Positions 33,147 to 40,080 of a DNA stretch of 64,000 bases are shown here, piece after piece; within the stretch, counting starts at the first letter, position 1; each line of letters opens with the position of its first letter. The stretch is from NCBI RefSeq assembly GCF_017329565.1, contig NZ_JAFMTT010000013.1, one strand, 5' to 3'. The notes under the pieces were generated by a model. It did not search any database and was not told the DNA's origin. It worked only from the letters and a program-made list of their open reading frames with translations. This DNA is from Alicyclobacillus mali (GTDB lineage: Bacteria; Bacillota; Bacilli; Alicyclobacillales; Alicyclobacillaceae). The translations under genes were made by a program, and so were the position numbers.

Positions 33147-33800
33147 TTACAGGCGAACCTGAGACATGACCTCTTCCACAAAATTCGTCTCTTGGCGCTC
33201 GATCCCTTCCCCGACCACGAACCGAGCAAACCGACGAATGGAAATATTTTCGCCAATCGTCGCGATTTTTTCCTTCACCAACGTATCGACCGTCTTGTCG
33301 GGATCCTTGACGAACGGCTGCTCCAGCAGACAATTCTCCTTGAAAAATTTCTCCAAGCGCCCTTCCACGATCTTGTCCACGACTTGTTCAGGTTTGCCCT
33401 CATTCAGCGTCTGGGCGCGAAGAATTTCCCGTTCACGCTCGATGACGTCCTGCGGCACCTCTTCACGGCGAACGTACTGCGGATTCGACGCCGCGATGTG
33501 CATCGCGATGTCTTTCACAAACGTGCGGAACTCCTCATTCTTGGCCACGAAGTCCGTCTCGCAGTTGACCTCCACGAGCACGCCAATGCGCCCACCGCCG
33601 TGAATGTAGGCCTCCACGAGTCCGTCCGCAGCGATGCGACCGGCCTTCTTCGCCGCTTGCGCAAGACCGCGCTCGCGCAAGATGACGATGGCCTGCTCCA
33701 TATCGCCACCCGCCTCGGTCAGGGCCTTTTTGCAGTCCATCATGCCGGCGCCCGTGCGCTCGCGCAACTCCTTCACCATTGCTGCTGTGATTTCAGCCAC
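33147..33800 (-). CDS. tsf: Elongation factor Ts, short form
   Basis: EF-Ts exchanges GDP for GTP on EF-Tu. The N-terminal domain (VKELRERTGAGMMDCKKAL) and the TDFVAKNEEF motif of the core are present. At 217 residues it is clearly shorter than the B. subtilis and E. coli proteins (about 290) and resembles the short EF-Ts seen in Thermus and many thermophilic Firmicutes, in which half of the core repeat is missing. The start is GTG with GGAGG upstream. A terminator-like hairpin lies between rpsB and tsf. Confidence 0.96.
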   Translation of the reverse strand: MAEITAAMVKELRERTGAGMMDCKKALTEAGGDMEQAIVILRERGLAQAAKKAGRIAADGLVEAYIHGGGRIGVLVEVNCETDFVAKNEEFRTFVKDIAMHIAASNPQYVRREEVPQDVIEREREILRAQTLNEGKPEQVVDKIVEGRLEKFFKENCLLEQPFVKDPDKTVDTLVKEKIATIGENISIRRFARFVVGEGIERQETNFVEEVMSQVRL

Positions 33801-33856
33801 GACTGTTTCCTCCTCAAACCTCTATATCTTCTATCCACACTTCCGCCGGGTGGCAC

Positions 33857-33894
33857 AAAAAAGGTGACGAGAGCGCGACGCACCCGCCACCTTT
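33857..33894 (-). terminator. Terminator or attenuator between rpsB and tsf
   Basis: On the minus strand AAAGGTG pairs with CACCTTT across a G+C-rich loop of 20-odd bases that may fold further, followed by TTTTTTG. It lies in the 98-base gap between rpsB and tsf. Partial termination here would give more S2 than EF-Ts. Confidence 0.65.
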
Positions 33895-33898
33895 CCCC

Positions 33899-34600
33899 TC
33901 ACGCGGTGGTCTCTTCTCCACCCTGCGTGCCTTCCAGCACAGCGTCCGCAATCTTGCTCGTCAGAAGGCGCACGGCGCGAATCGCATCGTCGTTGCCCGG
34001 GATGACGTAGTCGATCTCGTCAGGATCACAGTTTGTATCGACAATCGCGACAATGGGAATCCCGAGCTTGCGAGCCTCTGCCACCGCGATACGTTCCTTG
34101 CGCGGGTCAATGATGAAGAGTGCGTCCGGGAGCTTCTTCATCCCCTTGATGCCGCCGAGAAACTTCTCCAGGCGCTCGCGCTCCTTCCGGAGCAGAATGA
34201 CTTCCTTTTTCGGCAGGACTTCAAACGTCCCGTCCTCTTCCATCCGCTCAAGCTCTTGCAGACGGCGAATGCGCTTTTGGATGGTGTTGAAGTTGGTCAG
34301 CGTGCCGCCAAGCCAACGCTGGTTCACATAAAACATACCGCAGCGCTCGGCCTCTTCCTTGACGGCCTCCTGCGCCTGCTTCTTCGTGCCGACGAACAAC
34401 ACGGTGCCGCCCGCCGCAGCGAGATCCCGGACGAAGTTGTACGCCTCTTCGACCTTGCGAACGGTCTTTTGAAGGTCGATGATGTAGATGCCGTTGCGCT
34501 CGGTGAAGATGTACCGCGCCATTTTCGGATTCCAGCGGCGCGTCTGATGCCCGAAATGTACGCCCGCCTCGAGCAGTTGCTTCATCGAGATGATGGCCAA
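33899..34600 (-). CDS. rpsB: Small ribosomal subunit protein S2
   Basis: S2 is a late-assembling 30S protein needed for mRNA binding with S1. The TTG at 34600 is the best start: AAGGAGG lies seven bases upstream and the protein then begins MAIISMKQLLEAGVHFGHQT as in Bacillus. The length is 233 residues. FTERNGIYIIDLQKTV, FVGTKKQAQEAVKEEAERC and the NQRWLGGTLTNFNTIQKRI segment are standard. It is the first gene of the rpsB-tsf-pyrH-frr-uppS-cdsA-dxr-rseP-polC run. Confidence 0.97.
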   Translation of the reverse strand: MAIISMKQLLEAGVHFGHQTRRWNPKMARYIFTERNGIYIIDLQKTVRKVEEAYNFVRDLAAAGGTVLFVGTKKQAQEAVKEEAERCGMFYVNQRWLGGTLTNFNTIQKRIRRLQELERMEEDGTFEVLPKKEVILLRKERERLEKFLGGIKGMKKLPDALFIIDPRKERIAVAEARKLGIPIVAIVDTNCDPDEIDYVIPGNDDAIRAVRLLTSKIADAVLEGTQGGEETTA

Positions 34601-34718
34601 ACCCATTTCCTCCTTTTGTTTTCCCTCCGGACCGATCATCCGCAGCGCCGACCCATTGGGCACCGAACACCGCATCCCGATCCGTGCGTATTCGATTCAA
34701 AGGTACGCACCGCCCCAT

Positions 34719-34748
34719 ACTATACCACATGAAAACGAGCAGCAGCAA
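34719..34748 (-). promoter_or_regulatory. Promoter of the rpsB operon
   Basis: On the minus strand TTGCTG is followed after 18 bases by TATAGT, preceded by TGG, forming an extended -10. The transcript would have a leader of about 110 bases before rpsB. The element TGTGGTATAGT is shared with the rpsO promoter. Confidence 0.7.
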
Positions 34749-34829
34749 CTGTCGGTACGTGCCGCGGCCCTCGTCAACATCCACCCATTTGTGCTCGATC
34801 CTTCCACCTGCCCAGGCGGTTTGTCCGTG

Positions 34830-34857
34830 ACCTCGCTTCCTACTTTTGCATTATCTA
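34830..34857 (+). promoter_or_regulatory. Possible sigma-K-type promoter before the plus-strand 92-residue gene
   Basis: The plus strand reads AC, 17 bases, CATTATCTA. This fits AC-N17-CATA-N3-TA with one mismatch (CATT for CATA). The predicted start is about 50 bases before the ATG at 34921. No good sigma-A hexamer pair with normal spacing is visible in this stretch. Confidence 0.4.
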
Positions 34858-34920
34858 CAGTGTGCCGCGAAAGGCGCGCGATTCGCGGCGCAATTTCCGC
34901 GTGGAAAGCGAGGGACGCAC

Positions 34921-35199
34921 ATGGCCACGAACAACTTCAACATCGCGGACTCGATTCGCCAACTTCACCTGGGCGAAGTCGTGACGGTGTTCACGAGCGC
35001 AGGCGGAACGGGCGGAGGCGGGTACACAGGAGCTATTGTCGGAATCGATAGCAACAACCTGTACCTGCTTCTCGCGCCCGCGTCAGCGCCGAGTGGCGTG
35101 ACTGGGGCGTTCGGTACAGCCGGAAGCGGCACCACGTTCGGCGCTCTGGCGACCATTCCGCTCAGCCAGATTACGGCCATCGTCCAGAACGACTTGTGA
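34921..35199 (+). CDS. Small beta-rich protein of unknown function (protein A of a convergent pair)
   Basis: I do not recognise a named family. From the ATG at 34921, with a GAGGGA seven bases upstream, the product is 92 residues. It contains LHLGEVVTVFTSAGG, then GGGGYTGAIVGIDSNNLYLL, a Gly/Ala/Ser/Thr-rich middle and a C-terminal IPLSQITAIV strand. The alternation of short strands and turns, with an early glycine and a final I-x-x-I-x-x-I strand, suggests an SH3- or Sm-like small barrel. The neighbouring minus-strand gene (35253-35531) has the same length and the same core pattern. A sigma-K-like element lies upstream, so a spore role is possible but unproven. No signal peptide or membrane segment is seen. 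Confidence 0.75.
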   Translation: MATNNFNIADSIRQLHLGEVVTVFTSAGGTGGGGYTGAIVGIDSNNLYLLLAPASAPSGVTGAFGTAGSGTTFGALATIPLSQITAIVQNDL

Positions 35200-35205
35200 A
35201 ATCGC

Positions 35206-35251
35206 GTGAGCGAGAGGGGCGCCCCTCTCGCTCACCCCCGCATGTGGGGTT
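35206..35251. terminator. Perfect 30-base palindrome plus short hairpin between convergent genes
   Basis: Positions 35206-35235 form a perfect inverted repeat: GTGAGCGAGAGGGGC followed by its exact complement. A second small hairpin, CCCC-GCATGT-GGGG followed by TTTT, comes next on the plus strand. Together they fill the 53-base gap between the two convergent 92-residue genes and probably end both transcripts. Confidence 0.7.
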
Positions 35252-35252
35252 T

Positions 35253-35531
35253 TCATGCGAGGCGGCGCACCACACAGGAGACGTGATCGTAGCGAATGAT
35301 GGCCTCGGCCACGATGGGGCGCTCGGGACCGTTCGACGCGTCCTCGTGCCCAAAGAGCCCAAGATGTAGATGAGAAGGGGTTGACTTCAGCACCACGCCC
35401 GTGAATCCCCCATGGAAAGACCCCGAACCGAGGATATACACGGTGATGACATCGCCCACGTGAATCTCCCGCGACGTAAGCCGGCCGAAAAGAGAGGCCT
35501 CACCGGACGTCTTCGCCGGATGGCTCTCCAT
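35253..35531 (-). CDS. Small beta-rich protein of unknown function (protein B of a convergent pair)
   Basis: The ATG at 35531, with GAGGTG just upstream, gives a 92-residue protein. The core IHVGDVITVYILGSGS, HGGFTGVVLKSTPSHLHLGL and the final strand AIIRYDHVSCVV align position by position with protein A encoded convergently at 34921-35199. The Gly/Ala-rich middle of A is shorter here, and B has a longer polar N-terminus, so the equal length is coincidental or compensated. The open frame continues 95 codons upstream, but that part is arginine-rich and lacks a plausible start, so it is left out. No clear promoter was found. Function unknown; a small barrel fold is inferred. Confidence 0.7.
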   Translation of the reverse strand: MESHPAKTSGEASLFGRLTSREIHVGDVITVYILGSGSFHGGFTGVVLKSTPSHLHLGLFGHEDASNGPERPIVAEAIIRYDHVSCVVRRLA

Positions 35532-35880
35532 GCCCACCTCGGATCCGCTTGTGGCGCGCGGATCGACGTCGCCTGGCGTGCCGCCGTCCTCTTGAAATGC
35601 CGTACAGCCAATGTCGCGGTTCCGTTTGCCGCGCCTCAGCGAAGGCGCGATCCACGCGTTCGATTCACAGAATCCTGCGCACCCTCGCGCGGCGCGGCGC
35701 TTCCATCTCGTCCGCATCCTCATCCGCGTCCCCTCACCTCGTCGCTCGGCTGCCACAAACCTGTCACGGGCAGCCGGTCGCGCGCTGCGATGGTCCATCG
35801 TACGCGGGGATGGCATGTTGCGGTGACGGAGTGACGAGCGAGAGGCACGTTCACACCATCTCCACGTCCGTCCTCATCCG
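35532..35880. other. Intergenic stretch after the fla/che operon
   Basis: These 349 bases hold no gene I can support. Several overlapping frames are open because of high G+C content, all giving arginine-rich products. GGCTGCC and GGCAGCC (35748-35775) can pair across 14 bases, but no U-tract follows on either strand. No convincing terminator of the flagellar operon is visible. Confidence 0.6.
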
Positions 35881-36477
35881 TCAATGTAGACCGGACTCAG
35901 CACGCCCTGCGGTGCGCATCAGCTTCTCGACGGCCGCGATCTCGTCCGCCGACACCCCGAGCAAGGCACGAATCTCGTCGTGCGTCCGACCCTCGTGCAG
36001 GAGATCCAGAATGGAAAAGTACAACGTCTCCCGAGTGACCTCGCCCGGGGTCAGCTCACTTCCAGGTTCATGCCCCAATGCGACCGGTGCCCGCTCGACG
36101 TCGCGCTCGGCCTCCGCGGGTATCGTGCTCAGCCGAGCCAATGCCGTCTCCAGGACCCGAATCCGTGCCTCGAGCTCGCGGCTCCGCTGGTCCCATTCCT
36201 GGTACATTTCCTCGAGGACTTGAATTGCGGCAGCCACTCGCGAAGACTCGTCGGCGTTCGGATGGCTGCTTGCCCCGCGGTCGGCGCGCCATGGTCTATC
36301 CGTCGCCATTCTCGACGGTGCCGCCATCCCCGACCGTGGGCCGCCCGACCGAATTTGTGCAAGCACCCAGCGGATGAAACCCTTCGCGCCAGGGTGTGTT
36401 TTCCAGGCCCCGCTGATCGCGTACAGCATGGCAAAGAGCACCACGCAGACCAGGGCCAAAATGAGCGTCTCCCACAC
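35881..36477 (-). CDS. swrB: SwrB/YlxL-like membrane-anchored protein
   Basis: The protein has one N-terminal membrane helix (about residues 4-25), a polar linker, a predicted coiled coil (about 80-125, VLEEMYQEWDQRSRELEAR) and a C-terminal helix-turn-helix-like segment (ILDLLHEGRTHDEIRALLG). This layout and its place as the last gene of the fla/che operon match B. subtilis SwrB (YlxL), which activates flagellar assembly at the switch/export stage. The GTG at 36477 is chosen because GGGAGG is seven bases upstream; the ATG two codons earlier abuts it. Sequence similarity by eye is weak, so the assignment rests mainly on architecture and position. sigD, which precedes swrB in B. subtilis, is absent. 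Confidence 0.7.
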   Translation of the reverse strand: MWETLILALVCVVLFAMLYAISGAWKTHPGAKGFIRWVLAQIRSGGPRSGMAAPSRMATDRPWRADRGASSHPNADESSRVAAAIQVLEEMYQEWDQRSRELEARIRVLETALARLSTIPAEAERDVERAPVALGHEPGSELTPGEVTRETLYFSILDLLHEGRTHDEIRALLGVSADEIAAVEKLMRTAGRAESGLH

Positions 36478-36498
36478 CTCCATACCTCCCTTCGTGTC

Positions 36499-36987
36499 TC
36501 AGAGCATGCGCATGTCTCCTCGGGCTGTCCGAACGGTCAGTAGGCAGGACGGCATCTCAAACCACACAGTTCTACCTTGATGACCGCCGACGTCCGTTCC
36601 CTCCACAAGAATCCCGCGATCCGCGAGTTCCTTCTGCACTGCCTGCACGTTCCGCTCGCCAATGCGAAGCGCCTCCATCTTCACGCCCTGAAACATTTGT
36701 GCGCCACCGGCGTATTTTGCTCGAAGCCGAAGTCGACTCGCGCCCGCTCGCATCATCTCGCGAACGAGCCAGTCAATCGCGGTGTCCGCATATTTCTGCG
36801 GCACATTCGTGACAGGAGACGGACTCCCGGGAAGCATCACGTGCGCCAATCCCGCAAGCCGAGCCTCGGCGTCGTAAATCACCACACCGACACACGACCC
36901 AAGACCCGCAGTCACGAGCCGGCCCGGCCCGCGCATGATGGCTCCCTCGGCAATCCCCACGCGGATCTCCGCCCGGTCCTCAACCAC
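36499..36987 (-). CDS. cheD: Chemoreceptor glutamine deamidase CheD
   Basis: CheD deamidates glutamines of chemoreceptors and in B. subtilis also partners CheC. The 162-residue protein has the catalytic cysteine in TAGLGSCVGVVIYD (Cys32) and histidine in GLAHVMLPGS (His49), plus KYAGGAQMF and GTDVGGHQGRTVWFE. It starts at GTG and overlaps the cheC stop by eight bases. Confidence 0.95.
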   Translation of the reverse strand: MVEDRAEIRVGIAEGAIMRGPGRLVTAGLGSCVGVVIYDAEARLAGLAHVMLPGSPSPVTNVPQKYADTAIDWLVREMMRAGASRLRLRAKYAGGAQMFQGVKMEALRIGERNVQAVQKELADRGILVEGTDVGGHQGRTVWFEMPSCLLTVRTARGDMRML

Positions 36988-37600
36988 TTGACATCTTTCC
37001 TCGCAGGTTATCGAAGAGTTCCGATGAGCTATGGAAATCAGGCAGGAGGAAAAAATACGCTTGAATCTCGCGCCCCCCGTGCGTAAGCCTGGTCGAGATG
37101 AGAAGCACCTGGTTATCCTCTCCGCTCCCGTACATGAGCCCGATGTCGAGGAGCGCCGACGCCATATCCATGGCGACGGCCGGGATCGACTGCGTCATCC
37201 GAAAACCGCACAGATCGGAAATCGCAGCGACGTAAGCGCCGGAAAGGATGTTGCCGACCTCTCCCAGCGCCGAATACTCCATTTCGCCATACGGGTCGCC
37301 CGGTGTTCGTCCTGGAATCAGCTGATTCAGCAAGCGCTCCGCGCTTTCGGGGGACAGCACGACAAACATGTTGCCCTCGATCTCGCCTTCAATCCGGATA
37401 TACACGGCGATGACCAGCGTGTCGCTGCCGCCGACGACTTCGACAACCTCTCCGAACGGACACAGGCGCGCATCGGTGACGGACATGCGCACGACGCCCC
37501 CTAAGAGCGTGGAAAACGCGGTCGCTGCGTGGCCCGCGCCGATGTTGCCAAATTCCCTCAGGGCGTCGAGATCAGCAGCGCTGAGATCATAAGGATTCAT
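36980..37600 (-). CDS. cheC: CheY-P phosphatase CheC
   Basis: CheC removes phosphate from CheY-P and is activated by CheD. The 206-residue protein has two copies of the family phosphatase signature: LDALREFGNIGAGHAATAFS near the N-terminus (about residues 12-31) and SALGEVGNILSGAYVAAI in the middle. Its ATG overlaps the cheW stop as ATGA. Length and order (cheW-cheC-cheD) match B. subtilis. Confidence 0.95.
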   Translation of the reverse strand: MNPYDLSAADLDALREFGNIGAGHAATAFSTLLGGVVRMSVTDARLCPFGEVVEVVGGSDTLVIAVYIRIEGEIEGNMFVVLSPESAERLLNQLIPGRTPGDPYGEMEYSALGEVGNILSGAYVAAISDLCGFRMTQSIPAVAMDMASALLDIGLMYGSGEDNQVLLISTRLTHGGREIQAYFFLLPDFHSSSELFDNLRGKMSSG

Positions 37601-38064
37601 CCGTGCACCAACTTTTCCACCTGTCTAAGTTGCTCCGTTTCAACGGCCGAGAAGACCCGCTCGAGGTTCAGAAGAACGAGAAGATGTTCCCCCCATCGCG
37701 CCACGCCGCGGAGATAGACGGCCTCCAGCCCGCCCACGACGGAAGGCGGCGGTTCGATAGCCTCGGGCGCGATGGACACGACATCCTCCACCGCGTCAAC
37801 AAGCATGCCGACGGCCATCTCGTCCACCTCCGCGACGACGATTCGCCGGTCCTCCTCGTCGCCATCCGCCGCGCGAGTCAAGCCGACGCGCTCCGCCAGG
37901 TCAATGACGGGAACAATGGCACCTCGCAGGTGCATCACGCCCTTGATGAAAGGCAAGGTGCGCGGCACAGGCGTGATATCGCCCACCCGTTCGACGGACC
38001 TCACCTGGGCGACGTGCGCGGCGTACCGTTCCGAACCCACTCGCATGACCACGTACGAATCCAC
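37597..38064 (-). CDS. cheW: Chemotaxis coupling protein CheW
   Basis: CheW links chemoreceptors to CheA. The 155-residue protein is a single CheW/SH3-like domain with VERVGDITPVPRTLPFIKGV followed by the MHLRGAIVPVIDLAERVGL strand. The start is GTG behind GGAGGGG. It follows cheA and overlaps cheC by four bases. Confidence 0.95.
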   Translation of the reverse strand: MDSYVVMRVGSERYAAHVAQVRSVERVGDITPVPRTLPFIKGVMHLRGAIVPVIDLAERVGLTRAADGDEEDRRIVVAEVDEMAVGMLVDAVEDVVSIAPEAIEPPPSVVGGLEAVYLRGVARWGEHLLVLLNLERVFSAVETEQLRQVEKLVHG

Positions 38065-38081
38065 AGAACCCCTCCTTCGCC

Positions 38082-40076
38082 CTACGCCGGATTTGCCATC
38101 GCGCGAACATCGAGAATCAGCGACACCCGACCGTCCCCGAGAACGGTGGCGCCAGCGAATTCCCGTACGTCCTCGAGGTATCGTCCGAGCGGCTTGTTGA
38201 CAATTTCGAGCTCATCCAAGACGTGATCGACGATGAGCGCAAGCCTTCGCTTCCCTTCACGGCAGAGAATTGCAGTCTGAGGATACGAATCGCTGCGAGG
38301 CCCCAATGCCAATCGAGACGCAAGGTCCACAACGGGCACGATTCCCTCGTCATCGCTGAGAACCGGTCGTTCCTGCACGTGGCGAACATCGTCTCGCGTG
38401 ATTTTCCGCACCTCGTCCACATTCGCGGTGGGAATGGCGAACACCTGCCCGCGCACGGACACCAACAGCGCCGACAGGATGGCGAGCGTCAGCGGAAGCT
38501 CGATGGTGAACGTCGAACCAGCGCCGGGAGATGAATCCAGCCGGATCTGACCGCCGAGCGCTTCGACCTTGTCCCGCACAGCATCCAAGCCCACGCCGCG
38601 GCCTGAGATGTCCGAGACGCGCTCCGCCGTGCTGAAGCCCGGGCGAAACAAAAGCGCGTAGACGGATTCATCCGGCAGCGCCGCGCCTTCTTCCAGGGTG
38701 ACCCACCCCTTGGCGACGGCGGTCTCGAGGACGCGATGGCGGTCAATTCCTCGGCCGTCGTCCGATACCTCGAGATACACGTGGCCGCCGGCCGTGTACG
38801 CGGACAGCCGAATAGTACCCCGCTTTGGCTTGCCCAAGCGCTCGCGCTCGTCCGGTGGTTCCAAGCCGTGATCGGCCGCATTGCGCAGGAGATGCACGAT
38901 GACCTCTCCCATCTCCTCCAGCACCACTCGGTCCATCTCCGTTTCGAGTCCGGTCATGACGAAGTCGAATTCCCGCTGCAGCCGCCGCTCCAGATCGCGC
39001 ATCATGCGCGGATAACGATGGAAGATGGTTTCCACGGGCACCATTCGCAACTGGAGCCACCCATCCTGCATCTCTCCCACGAGGCGATCCAGCCGCTCGA
39101 CGGTCTCCTTCAGCTCTGCGTCGCCGAGAGCTTGCACGAGCGTGGCAATCCGCGTCTTCGTGATGACAAGATCGCTCAGCGTATTCATCAGCGCATCCAC
39201 CTTGCGAATCGGCACGCGGAGCGTGGCATCCATTCGCAGGTCGACCATCGCTTCGGACGGCCCGCTGCCGCCGTGCGCGCGCTGGGGCGCTTCGAGCGCG
39301 GGGCGCGTCTTCGCGGTGGCCGTATCGTGGCTGCTCGTGACAGACGGCAGGTCCGCCTTCGACACGTCGCAAGCCGCCATGTCCGTGATGTCAAGCACGG
39401 CCTGTCGCAGCCGTTCGATCTCGCCGGGCGCCACCGCGACGGCCGCGAACGCCTCCGGCCCCTCCGCCTGGCCTGCCATCACCTGCGCTTCGTCGGGATG
39501 GGCGCCGAACCAAGTGGCCGCCTCCCTCATCGCCTGATACGCCATGGCCAGCCGCACGCCGGGCATGATGCAGTCTTCCACAAGGCGCAGATGCACGAGG
39601 TACAGCTCTTTGCCCTCTGCCGCGGCCTGCCTCGCCCACTCGGAAAGGTTGACAAAAGGGACACGGTCCGGCTCGCCATGACCTCCCGCCTGCTCACCGG
39701 CTCGAAGGGCGTCCATGAGCATGTCCAGCACGTCGTCATCGGGCTCGTCCGGCTCCTTGGACGAGGCCGCGACGGCTCGGAGCCTCGAACGCATGCGGTC
39801 CACGGCCGACAGAAGGGCATCCACGTGTCGCGACTCCAGTGAAACGCGCGCGTCTCGCAGTGCGCCCAGGAGATCCTCAGCGCGGTGGGTCAAGGCAGCC
39901 AACTTGTCGAAGCCCATCGTGGCGCTCATGCCCTTCAACGTGTGCGCAGCCCGAAACATCTCATCCAGAAGACCGGGCTTCGCGCCTTCTCGCTCCAGCG
40001 TGAGACAAAATGCCTCCAGGCGTTCGACATTTTCCATCGATTCGGTCAAAAAAGCCTCCAAGTACGCCTCTTGCAC
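38082..40076 (-). CDS. cheA: Chemotaxis histidine kinase CheA
   Basis: CheA autophosphorylates and passes phosphate to CheY and CheB. The 664-residue protein has an N-terminal Hpt domain with the phosphorylated histidine in FRAAHTLKGM (His45), a P2-like region, a dimerisation domain (about 270-335), an ATP-binding domain with NAADHGLEPPDERERLGKP and DDGRGID, and a C-terminal CheW-like domain ending LILDVRAMA. The start is GTG with GGAGG upstream, four bases past cheB. Because CheB here lacks a receiver, only CheY in this window has an Asp for CheA to phosphorylate. Confidence 0.97.
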   Translation of the reverse strand: MQEAYLEAFLTESMENVERLEAFCLTLEREGAKPGLLDEMFRAAHTLKGMSATMGFDKLAALTHRAEDLLGALRDARVSLESRHVDALLSAVDRMRSRLRAVAASSKEPDEPDDDVLDMLMDALRAGEQAGGHGEPDRVPFVNLSEWARQAAAEGKELYLVHLRLVEDCIMPGVRLAMAYQAMREAATWFGAHPDEAQVMAGQAEGPEAFAAVAVAPGEIERLRQAVLDITDMAACDVSKADLPSVTSSHDTATAKTRPALEAPQRAHGGSGPSEAMVDLRMDATLRVPIRKVDALMNTLSDLVITKTRIATLVQALGDAELKETVERLDRLVGEMQDGWLQLRMVPVETIFHRYPRMMRDLERRLQREFDFVMTGLETEMDRVVLEEMGEVIVHLLRNAADHGLEPPDERERLGKPKRGTIRLSAYTAGGHVYLEVSDDGRGIDRHRVLETAVAKGWVTLEEGAALPDESVYALLFRPGFSTAERVSDISGRGVGLDAVRDKVEALGGQIRLDSSPGAGSTFTIELPLTLAILSALLVSVRGQVFAIPTANVDEVRKITRDDVRHVQERPVLSDDEGIVPVVDLASRLALGPRSDSYPQTAILCREGKRRLALIVDHVLDELEIVNKPLGRYLEDVREFAGATVLGDGRVSLILDVRAMANPA

Positions 40077-40080
40077 CGTG

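Larger units (their letters stand above)
34601..34920. other. Divergent intergenic region between rpsB and the 92-residue gene
   Basis: This 320-base gap contains no supported gene. It holds the rpsB leader and promoter on the minus strand and, toward the plus-strand gene, a sigma-K-like element at 34830-34857. In the rpsB leader GCGTA and TACGC can pair around a 12-base loop. Confidence 0.7.

Noticed and set aside
35748..35775. Hairpin GGCTGCC/GGCAGCC as terminator of the fla/che operon
   Set aside because: The loop is 14 bases and no U-tract follows on either strand.
35532..35816. Ninety-five-codon N-terminal extension of the minus-strand 92-residue protein
   Set aside because: Arginine-rich with no recognisable domain, while the internal ATG at 35531 has a good GAGGTG ribosome binding site.
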